Made by a program: the position numbers and the translations under genes. From Oscillospiraceae bacterium UBA6370 (lineage in GTDB: Bacteria > Bacillota > Clostridia > Oscillospirales > Oscillospiraceae): DNA of 20,838 bases. The notes under the pieces were generated by a model. That model searched no databases and had not been told where the DNA came from. It worked only from the letters and a program-made list of their open reading frames with translations. The stretch covers positions 1-20,838 of the forward strand of contig DJRC01000065.1 of assembly GCA_002437735.1 (NCBI GenBank). The letters are read 5' to 3'. Of the stretch, positions 1 to 7,091 are shown piece by piece (the stretch's first letter is position 1; every line of letters begins with the position of its first letter).

Positions 1-321
1 GACCATTGCAGGCTTCCGTTCGTCGAGGCTTACGGCTACGACCTTCAGGGCGCGATCTATCAGGCTATCGAGGGACACTTTCTGCCGTTTATCCTCGCCG
101 TCGGTACGAAGGAGGAGGCTCCTGACCTGGCGGCCATCTATATCAACGATGATGACCTTGCAGCCAAGCTTGCTGAGGTCGAGGACCGCGCGCCGCGTTA
201 TCAGGCCATCAAAGAGGGAAAGGCCGAGCCGCGTCGCTGCGAGCATTGTGCCTATTGCAGGGCGACCAAGCGTCTCACGGCTATTTTAGACTACAGGGAG
301 ATGAATTACCTTGCTGAATAA
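1..321 (+). CDS. RecE-like PD-(D/E)XK exonuclease (DUF3799-type), 3' end only
   Basis: The 5' end lies outside the window, so only the last 106 residues are visible. They match the C-terminal part of phage RecE/exodeoxyribonuclease VIII-like nucleases: a YGYDLQGAIYQ motif (the helix carrying the conserved Gln of the PD-(D/E)XK fold) and a cysteine-rich end with Cys80, Cys83 and Cys86 of the visible part (CEHCAYCRATKRL), followed by a DYREM-like tail. Enzymes of this family degrade one strand of double-stranded ends to make 3' overhangs for a RecT-type annealing protein. No RecT is visible here; it would be expected upstream. The gene overlaps the SSB start by 11 bases, which fits a recombination operon. 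The family call is fairly sure; the catalytic Asp/Glu/Lys residues are not in the window. Confidence 0.8.
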   Translation, partial: DHCRLPFVEAYGYDLQGAIYQAIEGHFLPFILAVGTKEEAPDLAAIYINDDDLAAKLAEVEDRAPRYQAIKEGKAEPRRCEHCAYCRATKRLTAILDYREMNYLAE

Positions 322-736
322 GATCTTCATCATGGGGCGCCTAACGCGCGATCCCGAGCTGCGCAGTACGCAGAGCGGGACGCCCGTCGCGTCGTTTTCC
401 CTCGCCGTGGACCGTGATTTCAAAGAGCAGGACGGCAGCCGTGCGACGGATTTCATTGACTGCGTCGCATGGCGGTCCAGCGCGGAATTTGTGGACAAGT
501 ATTTCTCCAAAGGCCGCATGGCTGTGGTCGAAGGGCGTCTGCAGATCCGTGACTGGACGGATAAAGAAGGCAACAAGCGCCGCAGCGCCGAGGTCATCGT
601 GAACAGTATCTATTTCGGCGACAGAAAAAAGGACGTGGACTCCGCTTCCGGAAGCTACCGTCCCGCCAGTGCGCCGGTCGATGTGAGCGCGTCCGATTTC
701 TCGGATATCGAAGACGATGGCGAGCTGCCGTTCTGA
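311..736 (+). CDS. ssb: Single-stranded DNA-binding protein
   Basis: This 141-aa protein has the standard bacterial/phage SSB layout. The N-terminal OB fold opens MLNKIFIMGRLTRDPELR and continues through FSLAVDR and DFIDCVAWR-type strands to about residue 105. A short linker leads to the acidic tip DIEDDGELPF, the docking peptide that binds partner replication and repair proteins. The start is TTG at 311, inside the end of the exonuclease gene, with AGGGAG at 295-300 at good spacing. It binds the single strands made at the replication fork and by the neighbouring exonuclease. Its last 20 bases overlap the next gene. Length and tail are normal for a phage SSB. Confidence 0.96.
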   Translation: MLNKIFIMGRLTRDPELRSTQSGTPVASFSLAVDRDFKEQDGSRATDFIDCVAWRSSAEFVDKYFSKGRMAVVEGRLQIRDWTDKEGNKRRSAEVIVNSIYFGDRKKDVDSASGSYRPASAPVDVSASDFSDIEDDGELPF

Positions 737-1259
737 TCTCGCAGCCGAGATCAAAGAGCGCCTCACCGCGCGGCAGGTCATTGAATTTTACGGCTTCCAT
801 CCGAACCGCATGGGGTACATTCAATGTCCGTTCCACACCGGCGACGACCACGGAAGCCTGAAGGTCTACGATGGGAAAAAGAGCGGCTGGCATTGCTTCG
901 GCTGCGGCGCGGGATCGACGGTCATTGACTTCGTGATGAAGTTCTTCAACATCAATTTCCGACAGGCCTGCCTGCGCCTCGATGCAGACTTTTCCCTTGG
1001 ACTGACCGACGAAAAGCCAAGTGCGGCGGAGGTATCCGCTGTACTGGCTGCCCGCCGGCAGGAAGCGGAAAGAAAGGCGGCGGCGGATCGGGTGTACCGC
1101 GGAAAGGCGGCTGAGCATTGCTATTGGTGGCAGGTCAAGAAGCTATTTGCACCGGACGTTGCGGATGCAGCTGCCGGATACATCCACCCGCTATACGCGG
1201 AGGCGATCAGGAGACTTCCGGCCCTCGAATATTGGCTGGATGAAAACATTGGAGGATAG
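717..1259 (+). CDS. CHC2-type zinc-finger protein (stand-alone primase zinc-binding domain)
   Basis: A 180-aa protein whose N-terminal 70 residues form a CHC2 zinc finger as in DnaG-type primases: Cys37 and His40 (QCPFH), then Cys60 and Cys63 (WHCFGCG), with the usual GS-rich turn and a following helix (TVIDFVMKFF). In DnaG this domain reads single-stranded template DNA for primer start sites. The remaining ~110 residues are charged and helical with a tryptophan-rich stretch. No TOPRIM or polymerase domain is visible, so this is the zinc-binding part of a split primase at most. The ATG at 717 overlaps ssb by 20 bases. The next gene, a DUF927 ATPase, is the likely functional partner (inference). 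Confidence 0.87.
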   Translation: MASCRSDLAAEIKERLTARQVIEFYGFHPNRMGYIQCPFHTGDDHGSLKVYDGKKSGWHCFGCGAGSTVIDFVMKFFNINFRQACLRLDADFSLGLTDEKPSAAEVSAVLAARRQEAERKAAADRVYRGKAAEHCYWWQVKKLFAPDVADAAAGYIHPLYAEAIRRLPALEYWLDENIGG

Positions 1260-1264
1260 AGGCA

Positions 1265-3124
1265 TTGAGCAACGAAATGCAAACTGCACCACAAAAATGG
1301 GAATACACGGCGCAGGACTTTTTGGAGACTACTGCACCGTATGAGGAGCTTGCTCGGTATGCCGGCAATCCTTTCCTGCACCAGCGCATGGTTGAGCTGA
1401 TGAGCAAGTATGCAACCAGCGTTGGCTTCCGCGGAATGAAGCTCATGTATAAGCGTTATCGGGAAAGCATCAAATCCTCCTCCGGCTCTATTGTCATGGA
1501 CAATCCGACCAAGTTTGACGGCCAGCCCTTGGAATTGAATGCCGGAGACTGGGATGCGGATGATACCGGAGTACGCAAGCCGATGGGCGGTTCCGAGGAA
1601 ATTGCTTGTCTGCATCCGATCATGCCAACGGAACGCCTGGTCAATATCGACACAGGTGAGGAGAAGCTTCAGCTCTCATACCGCAAGGGAGGGTATTGGC
1701 GCACGATCATTGTCAGCAAGGTCACGCTTGCCAGCGCAAACAAGGTGACTGAGCTGGCTGCCTACGGTGTCGCGGTCACCAGCCAGAATGCGAAGCAGTT
1801 TATCCAGTTCATTTCGGATCTTGAGAACCTCAACTATGACACGATCCCTGAGCGTAAGAGCATCGGCCGCTTCGGGTATATGCCGAACGAGGGCTTTTCC
1901 CCCTTTGTTGAGGGTCTCGTCTTTGATGGCGAAGCGAGCTTTGCGGCCATGTTCAAGACGGTGCGCAGCTGTGGCTCGGAAGAGCAGTGGCTGCGGGCGG
2001 CGTTGGAGGTTCGCGCAATGTCTACGACGGCGAAGATCCTCCTTGCAGCATCTTTCGCCAGCGTACTGCTTGAACCGCTCAACTGTCTGCCGTTCTTTGT
2101 CCATCTGTGGGGCGTAGAGTCCGGTACCGGCAAGACCGTCGCTCTGATGGTTGCCGCCAGCGTATGGGGTGATCCGACGGTCGGCGCCTATGTCAAGACC
2201 TTTGATGGCACAGCGGTCGGAATGGAAATGACGGCTGCTTTTCTTAATAACCTTCCGCTGTGCCTTGATGAGCTGCAGCTTGCCAAAGACAACAAGGGAC
2301 GTACCAACTTTGATGTTTATCGTCTCGCCCAAGGTGTCGGCCGTACTCGTAGCAATCGTTCCGGCGGCGTGAACATCACGCCAACATGGAGAAACTGCAT
2401 CCTGACGACAGGGGAGAGCCCGCTGACCGGACAGGCCTCCGGTGCCGGTGCGGTCAACCGTGTTATTGACATCGAATGCAAGGCCTCCCAAGCTGTCATA
2501 AAGGACGGTATGCGCATCTCCGGCATGGTCAAGCGCAACTATGGCTATGCTGGCAAAAGGTTTGTGGAAGAGCTCTATAAGCCTGGCGTGATCGAGCAGA
2601 TCGCGCCGCGGTACCAAGAGCTCTTCCGCAACCTGAGCGACCGTGACACGACGGAGAAGCAGGCGATGGCCGCTGCGGCGATTGTGCTGGCGGACGAGCT
2701 GGCCTGCCGATGGGTGTTCACTGCTCAGCAGCCGATCACCGTGGAGGAGATCTCCGAATTTCTCGCGTCTAAGGCGACCGTATCCGCCGGTGATCGCGGC
2801 TACAAGTATTTGTGTGACTGGGTCACCCAAAATTCCAACAAACTCTGCGCCCGCGCTGATAACCCCAACGCAGAGGTTTTGGGTGCGCTGGAGGATGGAC
2901 GTGCGTACATAATCCGCTCTGTGTTTGAGCGTGTCCTTCAAGACGCCGGTTACTCTACAGCCGCCATGGTCTCATATCTCCGCCAAGAGGGGCTGATTGA
3001 GACCCGCGGAAAGCATAATACCCGCGGCAAGCGTATCAACGGCATTCCGACGGAATGCTTCTGCCTCCGCCTACCTGTGGTGGATATGGACGACGACAAA
3101 TGCAATGACGAGCTGCCGCTCTGA
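1265..3124 (+). CDS. DUF927-family ATPase, probable replicative helicase
   Basis: A 619-aa protein with the DUF927 pattern seen in phage and plasmid replication ATPases. Residues ~115-240 form a beta-rich module (LSYRKGGYWRTIIV, then a conserved GRFGYMP stretch). Residues 270-400 carry the P-loop core: Walker A GVESGTGKT at 283-291, Walker B PLCLDE at 331-336 and a sensor-like NCILTTGE at 377-384. The C-terminus (about 520-619) looks like a winged-helix tail (AGYSTAAMVSYLRQEGLIETRG). The family is generally taken to be helicase-like, paired with CHC2/primase proteins. The chosen start is TTG at 1265, with GGAGG at 1251-1255; an internal ATG at 1277 is the alternative. It sits 5 bases after the CHC2 gene and just before the repeat array. 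Confidence 0.88.
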   Translation: MSNEMQTAPQKWEYTAQDFLETTAPYEELARYAGNPFLHQRMVELMSKYATSVGFRGMKLMYKRYRESIKSSSGSIVMDNPTKFDGQPLELNAGDWDADDTGVRKPMGGSEEIACLHPIMPTERLVNIDTGEEKLQLSYRKGGYWRTIIVSKVTLASANKVTELAAYGVAVTSQNAKQFIQFISDLENLNYDTIPERKSIGRFGYMPNEGFSPFVEGLVFDGEASFAAMFKTVRSCGSEEQWLRAALEVRAMSTTAKILLAASFASVLLEPLNCLPFFVHLWGVESGTGKTVALMVAASVWGDPTVGAYVKTFDGTAVGMEMTAAFLNNLPLCLDELQLAKDNKGRTNFDVYRLAQGVGRTRSNRSGGVNITPTWRNCILTTGESPLTGQASGAGAVNRVIDIECKASQAVIKDGMRISGMVKRNYGYAGKRFVEELYKPGVIEQIAPRYQELFRNLSDRDTTEKQAMAAAAIVLADELACRWVFTAQQPITVEEISEFLASKATVSAGDRGYKYLCDWVTQNSNKLCARADNPNAEVLGALEDGRAYIIRSVFERVLQDAGYSTAAMVSYLRQEGLIETRGKHNTRGKRINGIPTECFCLRLPVVDMDDDKCNDELPL

Positions 3125-3411
3125 CGTGGCACCCGTTTGAAAACGTGGCACTACAGTGCCACGGCTCGAAACCCTTTTATATCAGGCGATACAGCTGCGT
3201 TTTTGGCTGGTGTGGCACCGTGGCACCCAAAATACAGCATATATAGGGCGTGCGTGTGTGTACGCAGAAACGCGTGAAGAAGTATATACGCAAAAATTTT
3301 TCTTATAGAACGAAAAAATAGTGCCACGGTGCCACGGGTACTCGTAAAGTGCTGATACATAAGGCTTTTTGCCGTGGCACTCATGGTGCCACACACTGCC
3401 ACGGGTGCCAC
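3125..3411. repeat. GTGGCAC/GTGCCAC iteron-like array, candidate phage replication origin
   Basis: This non-coding stretch between the DUF927 and helicase genes carries eleven copies of a 7-8 base unit. Forward GTGGCAC copies start at 3126, 3145, 3212, 3220 and 3374. Reverse copies (GTGCCAC, one variant CTGCCAC) start at 3156, 3321, 3329, 3386, 3397 and 3405. Two adjacent forward copies at 3212-3227 and two adjacent reverse copies at 3321-3336 face each other across an AT-rich core (about 3229-3320, including CAAAAATTTTTCTTATAG). That arrangement looks like initiator-binding iterons flanking an unwinding region. Its place amid replication genes supports an origin. The alternative is an operator array controlling the downstream helicase operon. 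The function is inferred; the repeats are seen directly. Confidence 0.75.
3144..3163. repeat. Perfect inverted repeat inside the GTGGCAC array
   Basis: CGTGGCAC (3144-3151) and GTGCCACG (3156-3163) are exact reverse complements separated by TACA. This 20-bp palindrome is the only pair of repeat units that forms a tight dyad; the other copies are direct or widely spaced. It could be a dimeric protein-binding site or a short cruciform. It begins 20 bases after the stop of the DUF927 gene. No T-run follows, so it is not a normal intrinsic terminator. Confidence 0.8.
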
Positions 3412-3425
3412 ACTTAGGAGGATAA

Positions 3426-4949
3426 ATGAATGGCATAAAGTTACACGATTATCAAATCGAATGCATCAACACCATCGAGGCACAGCCGCCAGGTGCCTAC
3501 CTTGCGCAGATGGCGACGGGCATGGGCAAGACGGTGACCTTTGCCAACCTCCCACGGCACGGGAAGCGTATGCTGATCCTTTCCCACCGTGAGGAGCTGG
3601 TAGAGCAGCCACGCAAATACTTCGACTGTTCCTTCGGCGTCGAGCGTGCGGCACTCCAGAGCTACGATGAGGAGGTCGTCAGCGCGTCGGTTCAGTCCCT
3701 TGTGCGCCGTCTGCACCGCTTCCGGCCGGATGAATTTGGCCTGATTATCTGCGACGAGGCGCACCACGCCGCGGCGAATACCTACCGGAAGATCTTCGAC
3801 CACTTCACGCCGGACAAGCTCATCGGTTTTACCGCAACACCAAACCGCGGCGACAAGGTACGTCTGGATACGGTGTTCTCCAAGATCATCTTCCAGAGAG
3901 ATCTTCGCTGGGGCATCGAGCACGGATATCTTTGTGATATCTTCTGCCGGCGTGTCAACATCGGCTATGACCTGAGCCATGTCCGCACGCAGCGGGGTGA
4001 CTACGCGCCCGGCGAGCTGGACGAAGCGATGGAAGGCACAGCTGATGCAATCGCGCAGGCATACCGCGAACTGGCCACCGGTGCGACGCTGATCTTCGCT
4101 GTCAGTGTCCACCATGCGGAGGAGATCGCAAAGCGGATTCCTGGCGCAGTGGTGGTCACCGGCGAGACCAAGGACCGTGCCGCCATCATCAAGGCCTTTA
4201 CTGCCGGAGAGATCCCCTGCATCGTCAACTGCATGGTTTTCACCGAAGGCACCGATATTCCCCGCGTGGAGACGGTCATTATTGCCCGCCCTACGCAGTC
4301 TGAATCGCTCTATGCGCAGATGGTTGGGCGTGGCCTCCGGCTGTACCCTGGCAAGGAGAAGCTCAACCTGATCGACTGTGTTGGCATTACGGGCCGCTCG
4401 TCGCTCTGCACGGCACCTTCTTTGCTCGGGCTGGATATGTCCAATGTGCCGGTACGCAAGGCCGATGAAGTGGTGGGCGATATTTTTGACCTGCCGGCAA
4501 AGATCGAAGCTGCCAGTGATGCACCGGAGAGCTGGATTCGCAATATCGAGATCGTTGATCTCTGGGCGAAGGGGCAGAAGTACAACACTCATGATGTCAA
4601 TTATTTCAAAATGCCAAATGGCTCTCTCGTCTGCGCCCTGAAGGGAAGCCAGAAAATTGTCATTCCCTGCCCAGATGCCCTTGGCATGATCAATATGCCG
4701 GATGGATCTCGCTGCGGTATGCAGGAAGCTCTTGACCGGGCGTATTGCCGTCTGATCCGAGATTTCTTAGATTGTCGATACCTATGGGACCTCACGCTTA
4801 TCAAACGATGGGGACGTATGCCGGCATCAGAAAAGCAGCTGCAGATTATCCGACGCTGCTGCAAGGGGTATGACCCCGCTGGCCTGAGCAAGAGTGAGGC
4901 CAATCAGATACTCAACCGTTTATTCAACGAACCGAAGAGGAAACGATGA
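3426..4949 (+). CDS. SF2 DEAH-type DNA helicase
   Basis: A 507-aa superfamily 2 helicase of the restriction-enzyme-subunit/RAD25-like type common in phage replication modules. Motifs appear in order: Q-like LHDYQ near residue 7, Walker A ATGMGKT (30-36), motif Ia LSHREEL (52-58), Walker B CDEAHH (109-114), motif III FTATP (135-139), motif V FTEGTDIP (272-279) and motif VI QMVGRGLR (298-305). It should use ATP to move on or unwind DNA during phage replication. The C-terminal ~180 residues are less conserved and end with a short basic tail (EPKRKR). TTAGGAGGATAA stands just before the ATG at 3426. The stop overlaps the next small gene (ATGA). It is the first gene after the repeat array. Confidence 0.93.
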   Translation: MNGIKLHDYQIECINTIEAQPPGAYLAQMATGMGKTVTFANLPRHGKRMLILSHREELVEQPRKYFDCSFGVERAALQSYDEEVVSASVQSLVRRLHRFRPDEFGLIICDEAHHAAANTYRKIFDHFTPDKLIGFTATPNRGDKVRLDTVFSKIIFQRDLRWGIEHGYLCDIFCRRVNIGYDLSHVRTQRGDYAPGELDEAMEGTADAIAQAYRELATGATLIFAVSVHHAEEIAKRIPGAVVVTGETKDRAAIIKAFTAGEIPCIVNCMVFTEGTDIPRVETVIIARPTQSESLYAQMVGRGLRLYPGKEKLNLIDCVGITGRSSLCTAPSLLGLDMSNVPVRKADEVVGDIFDLPAKIEAASDAPESWIRNIEIVDLWAKGQKYNTHDVNYFKMPNGSLVCALKGSQKIVIPCPDALGMINMPDGSRCGMQEALDRAYCRLIRDFLDCRYLWDLTLIKRWGRMPASEKQLQIIRRCCKGYDPAGLSKSEANQILNRLFNEPKRKR

Positions 4950-5098
4950 TGAAGCTGTATGTGTCGAAAGTAGAAGACCGCGACCAGATGGTCGTGATCC
5001 TTGCCAGGAACGGCTACACCGTCCGGCAGGGAAGGGAAAAGGATATCAAGAGCAATAAGACGGTGAGCTTTGTGGAGGTGGTCGAGAATGATAAGTGA
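4946..5098 (+). CDS. 50-aa conserved-looking small protein of unknown function
   Basis: A short gene (MMKLYVSKVEDRDQMVVILA at its start) tightly packed between the helicase and the VRR-NUC gene. Its ATG overlaps the helicase stop as ATGA, with GAAGAGG just upstream, and its end overlaps the next gene by 11 bases. The sequence reads like a compact alpha/beta fold: a strand, a helix (DRDQMVVILARNGY) and a strand near the end (KTVSFVEVVE). No enzyme motif is visible. A second ATG at 4949 could also serve. The tight coupling on both sides is the main reason to believe it is expressed. Function unknown; small proteins in this position are often modulators of replication proteins, but that is only inference. 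Confidence 0.7.
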   Translation: MMKLYVSKVEDRDQMVVILARNGYTVRQGREKDIKSNKTVSFVEVVENDK

Positions 5099-5462
5099 GT
5101 CTAACCATCAGCAGGCTGTCATTAAGTGGTCCAAACAGCCGGCCGTGCGTGAGCGGTACCCGGAGCTGGCTCTGCTGCACCACATCAAGAACGAGACGAA
5201 AGAGGGCGCGACGCAGGTCGCTGTGGATAAGGCGATGGGCGTCAAAAAGGGCGTGCCGGATCTGCACCTGCCTGTCGCCCGCGGTGGCTATCACAGCCTC
5301 TACATCGAGATGAAGAACGAGACCGGCCGTGCAAACGACGCGCAGAACTGGTGGCTTGAACGTCTGAAGCTGGAGGGTAATTACACCGTGGTTTGCCACG
5401 GCTGGCAGTCGGCGGTGGACATCCTCACATGGTATCTCGGACTGGGTGAATACCATGCCTGA
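5088..5462 (+). CDS. VRR-NUC domain nuclease
   Basis: A 124-aa single-domain nuclease of the VRR-NUC branch of the PD-(D/E)XK superfamily. Visible active-site elements are Asp58 in GVPDLHLP and Glu74-x-Lys76 in YIEMK, with an N-terminal Glu/Gln helix (SNHQQAVIKW) and a downstream QNWWLERL helix typical of the family. Members cut branched or damaged DNA and are very common in phage replication modules beside a SF2 helicase, as here. The ATG at 5088 is preferred because GGAGG at 5074-5078 gives correct spacing; a TTG 18 bases upstream would add six unlikely residues. The gene overlaps the small gene before it and the next gene after it. Confidence 0.92.
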   Translation: MISESNHQQAVIKWSKQPAVRERYPELALLHHIKNETKEGATQVAVDKAMGVKKGVPDLHLPVARGGYHSLYIEMKNETGRANDAQNWWLERLKLEGNYTVVCHGWQSAVDILTWYLGLGEYHA

Positions 5463-5868
5463 GTTTGCCCTGCCTTATGAGCAGGCTGCCATGCATAACG
5501 AAGAAATGCCGTCGGGCCTGAGTATCTATGACCAGGCAGCATTTCAAGCCCTCCGGCATCTCTACCGATCTCACCGCATGAAGATCATCGACCGCGCACA
5601 GGCGTCTCACGAAAAAAAGATGATCGTCAAGGCCCGAAACGAAGCGGCTGCTGTTGCCGCCTTTGAGCAAAAATGTGCGTTTGCCCGCGCCGAGACGATA
5701 CGATTGACCGAGGCGGCAAAGACCGCCTGCCGAAAAGATCCTACCCCCGAAAATGCTATGAGGCTTGTCAATGTGCTTGACGGCCTCGAAAGGAGTTCCC
5801 CCGATGAAAGAAATGGAGATCAACAAGCCGGCGATCATCGCCCGGCTGAAGGCATACCGGGAACGTAA
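5455..5868 (+). CDS. Phage hypothetical protein, alanine/charge-rich helical
   Basis: A 137-aa protein with no motif I recognise. The middle (about residues 35-105) is alanine- and charge-rich (HEKKMIVKARNEAAAVAAFE) and looks like a long helix or coiled coil. The tail after residue ~115 is polar and is encoded where the next gene overlaps it by 65 bases. The ATG at 5455 overlaps the VRR-NUC stop; GTG at 5446 is an alternative start. The ribosome site is weak (GGGTGA), so translation is probably coupled to the gene before. The frame is open and codon use resembles its neighbours, but the large overlap leaves some doubt over the real C-terminus. Confidence 0.6.
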   Translation: MPEFALPYEQAAMHNEEMPSGLSIYDQAAFQALRHLYRSHRMKIIDRAQASHEKKMIVKARNEAAAVAAFEQKCAFARAETIRLTEAAKTACRKDPTPENAMRLVNVLDGLERSSPDERNGDQQAGDHRPAEGIPGT

Positions 5869-6043
5869 GGGCCCGGATGCCTACCGCATCCTCGCACACT
5901 ACGTCGGCAAAAAAAGCGTGTCCAGTTATGTCCTGCAGTCCATCGCCAATAGTGCCTACCGTGTTCCGAACGATATTTGGGAGCGCATCGACAAGGTGCT
6001 GGACGAGCTTGAAAAGAAGGAGGCAAAGCGTCGTGAAGAATAA
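5804..6043 (+). CDS. Small basic phage protein, possible HTH-like fold
   Basis: A 79-aa, highly charged protein starting MKEMEINKPAIIARLKAYR. The middle (SSYVLQSIANSAYRVPNDIW) followed by a final helix (ERIDKVLDELEKKEAKR) has the spacing of a compact helix-turn-helix DNA-binding domain, but the match is loose and no family can be named. The ATG at 5804 has AAGGAG about nine bases upstream, which supports this start over earlier in-frame codons from 5765. The gene overlaps the end of the preceding gene by 65 bases and the following one by 11. A regulatory role is a guess only. Confidence 0.72.
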   Translation: MKEMEINKPAIIARLKAYRERKGPDAYRILAHYVGKKSVSSYVLQSIANSAYRVPNDIWERIDKVLDELEKKEAKRREE

Positions 6044-6263
6044 GTTGACCGACCTGAACAACCATCTCTTTGCAGAACTGGAGCGCCTGAGCGATGAAGA
6101 TCTGCAGGGTGAAGATCTGACTGCGGAGATCAACCGTGCGAAGGCCATCACAGGCGTTGCATCTCAGATCATTGCAAACGGTACGCTTGCTCTGAAGGCG
6201 AAGGTCATCGCCGATAACAGCTTGTCCGCGGACTTCACCGTTCCCGCGATGCTGGAGGAGTAG
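6033..6263 (+). CDS. Conserved small phage protein of unknown function
   Basis: A 76-aa protein starting at GTG 6033, with AAGGAGG about ten bases upstream inside the previous gene. It begins VKNKLTDLNNHLFAELERLS and continues with DLTAEINRAKAITGVASQII and GTLALKAKV. This resembles a small all-helical protein I associate with replication or HNH regions of Firmicutes phages, but no function is known to me. The open frame extends upstream to 5877, but that part reads across the previous gene in another frame and has no ribosome site, so it is discarded. The HNH gene follows after six bases. Confidence 0.75.
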   Translation: MKNKLTDLNNHLFAELERLSDEDLQGEDLTAEINRAKAITGVASQIIANGTLALKAKVIADNSLSADFTVPAMLEE

Positions 6264-6269
6264 TGAGCT

Positions 6270-7091
6270 ATGCCGAAACGTATCTATCCGTCGGAACTGC
6301 ACACCTTCGTCGCCGAGCACGCTGCCGGCACGAACGACCGAGATCTCACGAAGCTTATCAATGCACGGTTCGGCGCCGGTTATATGACGGAGCCGCAGGT
6401 CAAGGCGTATCGGAGCAATCACCATCTTCCGAGTGGATTGCCGAAAGGACGAGTGACCTATTTCTCCAAGAAATTTCCGGAGACGATTGTGCGGTACATC
6501 ATGGCCAATCATGTCGGCATCGGTCCGACTGAGATGGCAGATAAGCTGAACGAGGAATTTGGCACCGGCTATACCGCTTCGCAGCTCAATGGCTATTACA
6601 GAAATCACCACCTCAACAGCGGCATTACCGGACGCTTTGAGAAAGGTCACATCCCTGCAAATAAGGGCAAGCATCCGCTGACGGTCGGCCGCATGGCGGA
6701 GACCCAGTTTAAGAAAGGCCACCTTCCGCATAATACCAAGCCAATCGGCTATGAGAGAATCAACAAGGACGGCTATGTCGAGGTGAAGGTCAAGATGCGG
6801 CCAAGCAGTCCGTTCTGCAACGACAACTTTGTTCCGAAGCATCGGCTGATTTGGGAGGCTGTAAACGGTCCTATTCCGAAGGGACACAAGCTGATTTTTG
6901 CGGACGGTGACAGGACCAACATCACACTGGATAACCTACTGCTCATTACCGATGCTCAGATGGCCCGGCTCAACCAAAACCATCTGATCCAGTCAGATAA
7001 GGAGCTGACCGTCGCCGGCCTGCTCGTCTGCGATGTGATCAGCAAAGCGGCACTACGGAAGAAGGAAACAAAGAGGAGAATAATATCATGA
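6270..7091 (+). CDS. HNH endonuclease with duplicated N-terminal DNA-binding module
   Basis: A 273-aa protein. Residues ~160-228 form an HNH-type nuclease domain: the strand GYERINKDGYVEVKV, then His191 in KHRLIWEAVNGPIPKGH, and IFADGDRTNITLDNLLLIT with Asp212/Asp214 and Asn222. The N-terminal 120 residues hold two tandem copies of a ~55-residue module ending in QVKAYRSNHHLPSG and QLNGYYRNHHLNSG, each with an INARFG/LNEEFGTGY turn that looks like a helix-turn-helix. Such proteins are frequent stand-alone phage nucleases and may act in homing or in phage DNA processing. The ATG at 6270 follows GGAGGAG. The second catalytic His is replaced within IFAD, a variant that seems usual for this subgroup. 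Confidence 0.87.
   Translation: MPKRIYPSELHTFVAEHAAGTNDRDLTKLINARFGAGYMTEPQVKAYRSNHHLPSGLPKGRVTYFSKKFPETIVRYIMANHVGIGPTEMADKLNEEFGTGYTASQLNGYYRNHHLNSGITGRFEKGHIPANKGKHPLTVGRMAETQFKKGHLPHNTKPIGYERINKDGYVEVKVKMRPSSPFCNDNFVPKHRLIWEAVNGPIPKGHKLIFADGDRTNITLDNLLLITDAQMARLNQNHLIQSDKELTVAGLLVCDVISKAALRKKETKRRIIS

Noticed and set aside
1676..2941. Long minus-strand open frame opposite the DUF927 gene (also long ones at 3441-4592, 5835-6887, 11065-12252, 14786-15886 and 17725-18876)
   Set aside because: These are antisense shadows caused by the GC-rich third codon positions of strongly supported plus-strand genes; they lack domains and ribosome sites.
3125..3411. CRISPR array
   Set aside because: The repeat units are only 7-8 bp, occur in both orientations and have irregular spacing; no Cas gene is near.
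3151..3436. Two minus-strand open frames of 84-86 aa in the GTGGCAC repeat region
   Set aside because: They read through the repeat array and AT-rich core, have no ribosome site and no recognisable domain.
5877..6032. N-terminal extension of the 76-aa protein starting at GTG 6033
   Set aside because: It is a shadow of the preceding gene; the AAGGAGG site places the start at 6033.
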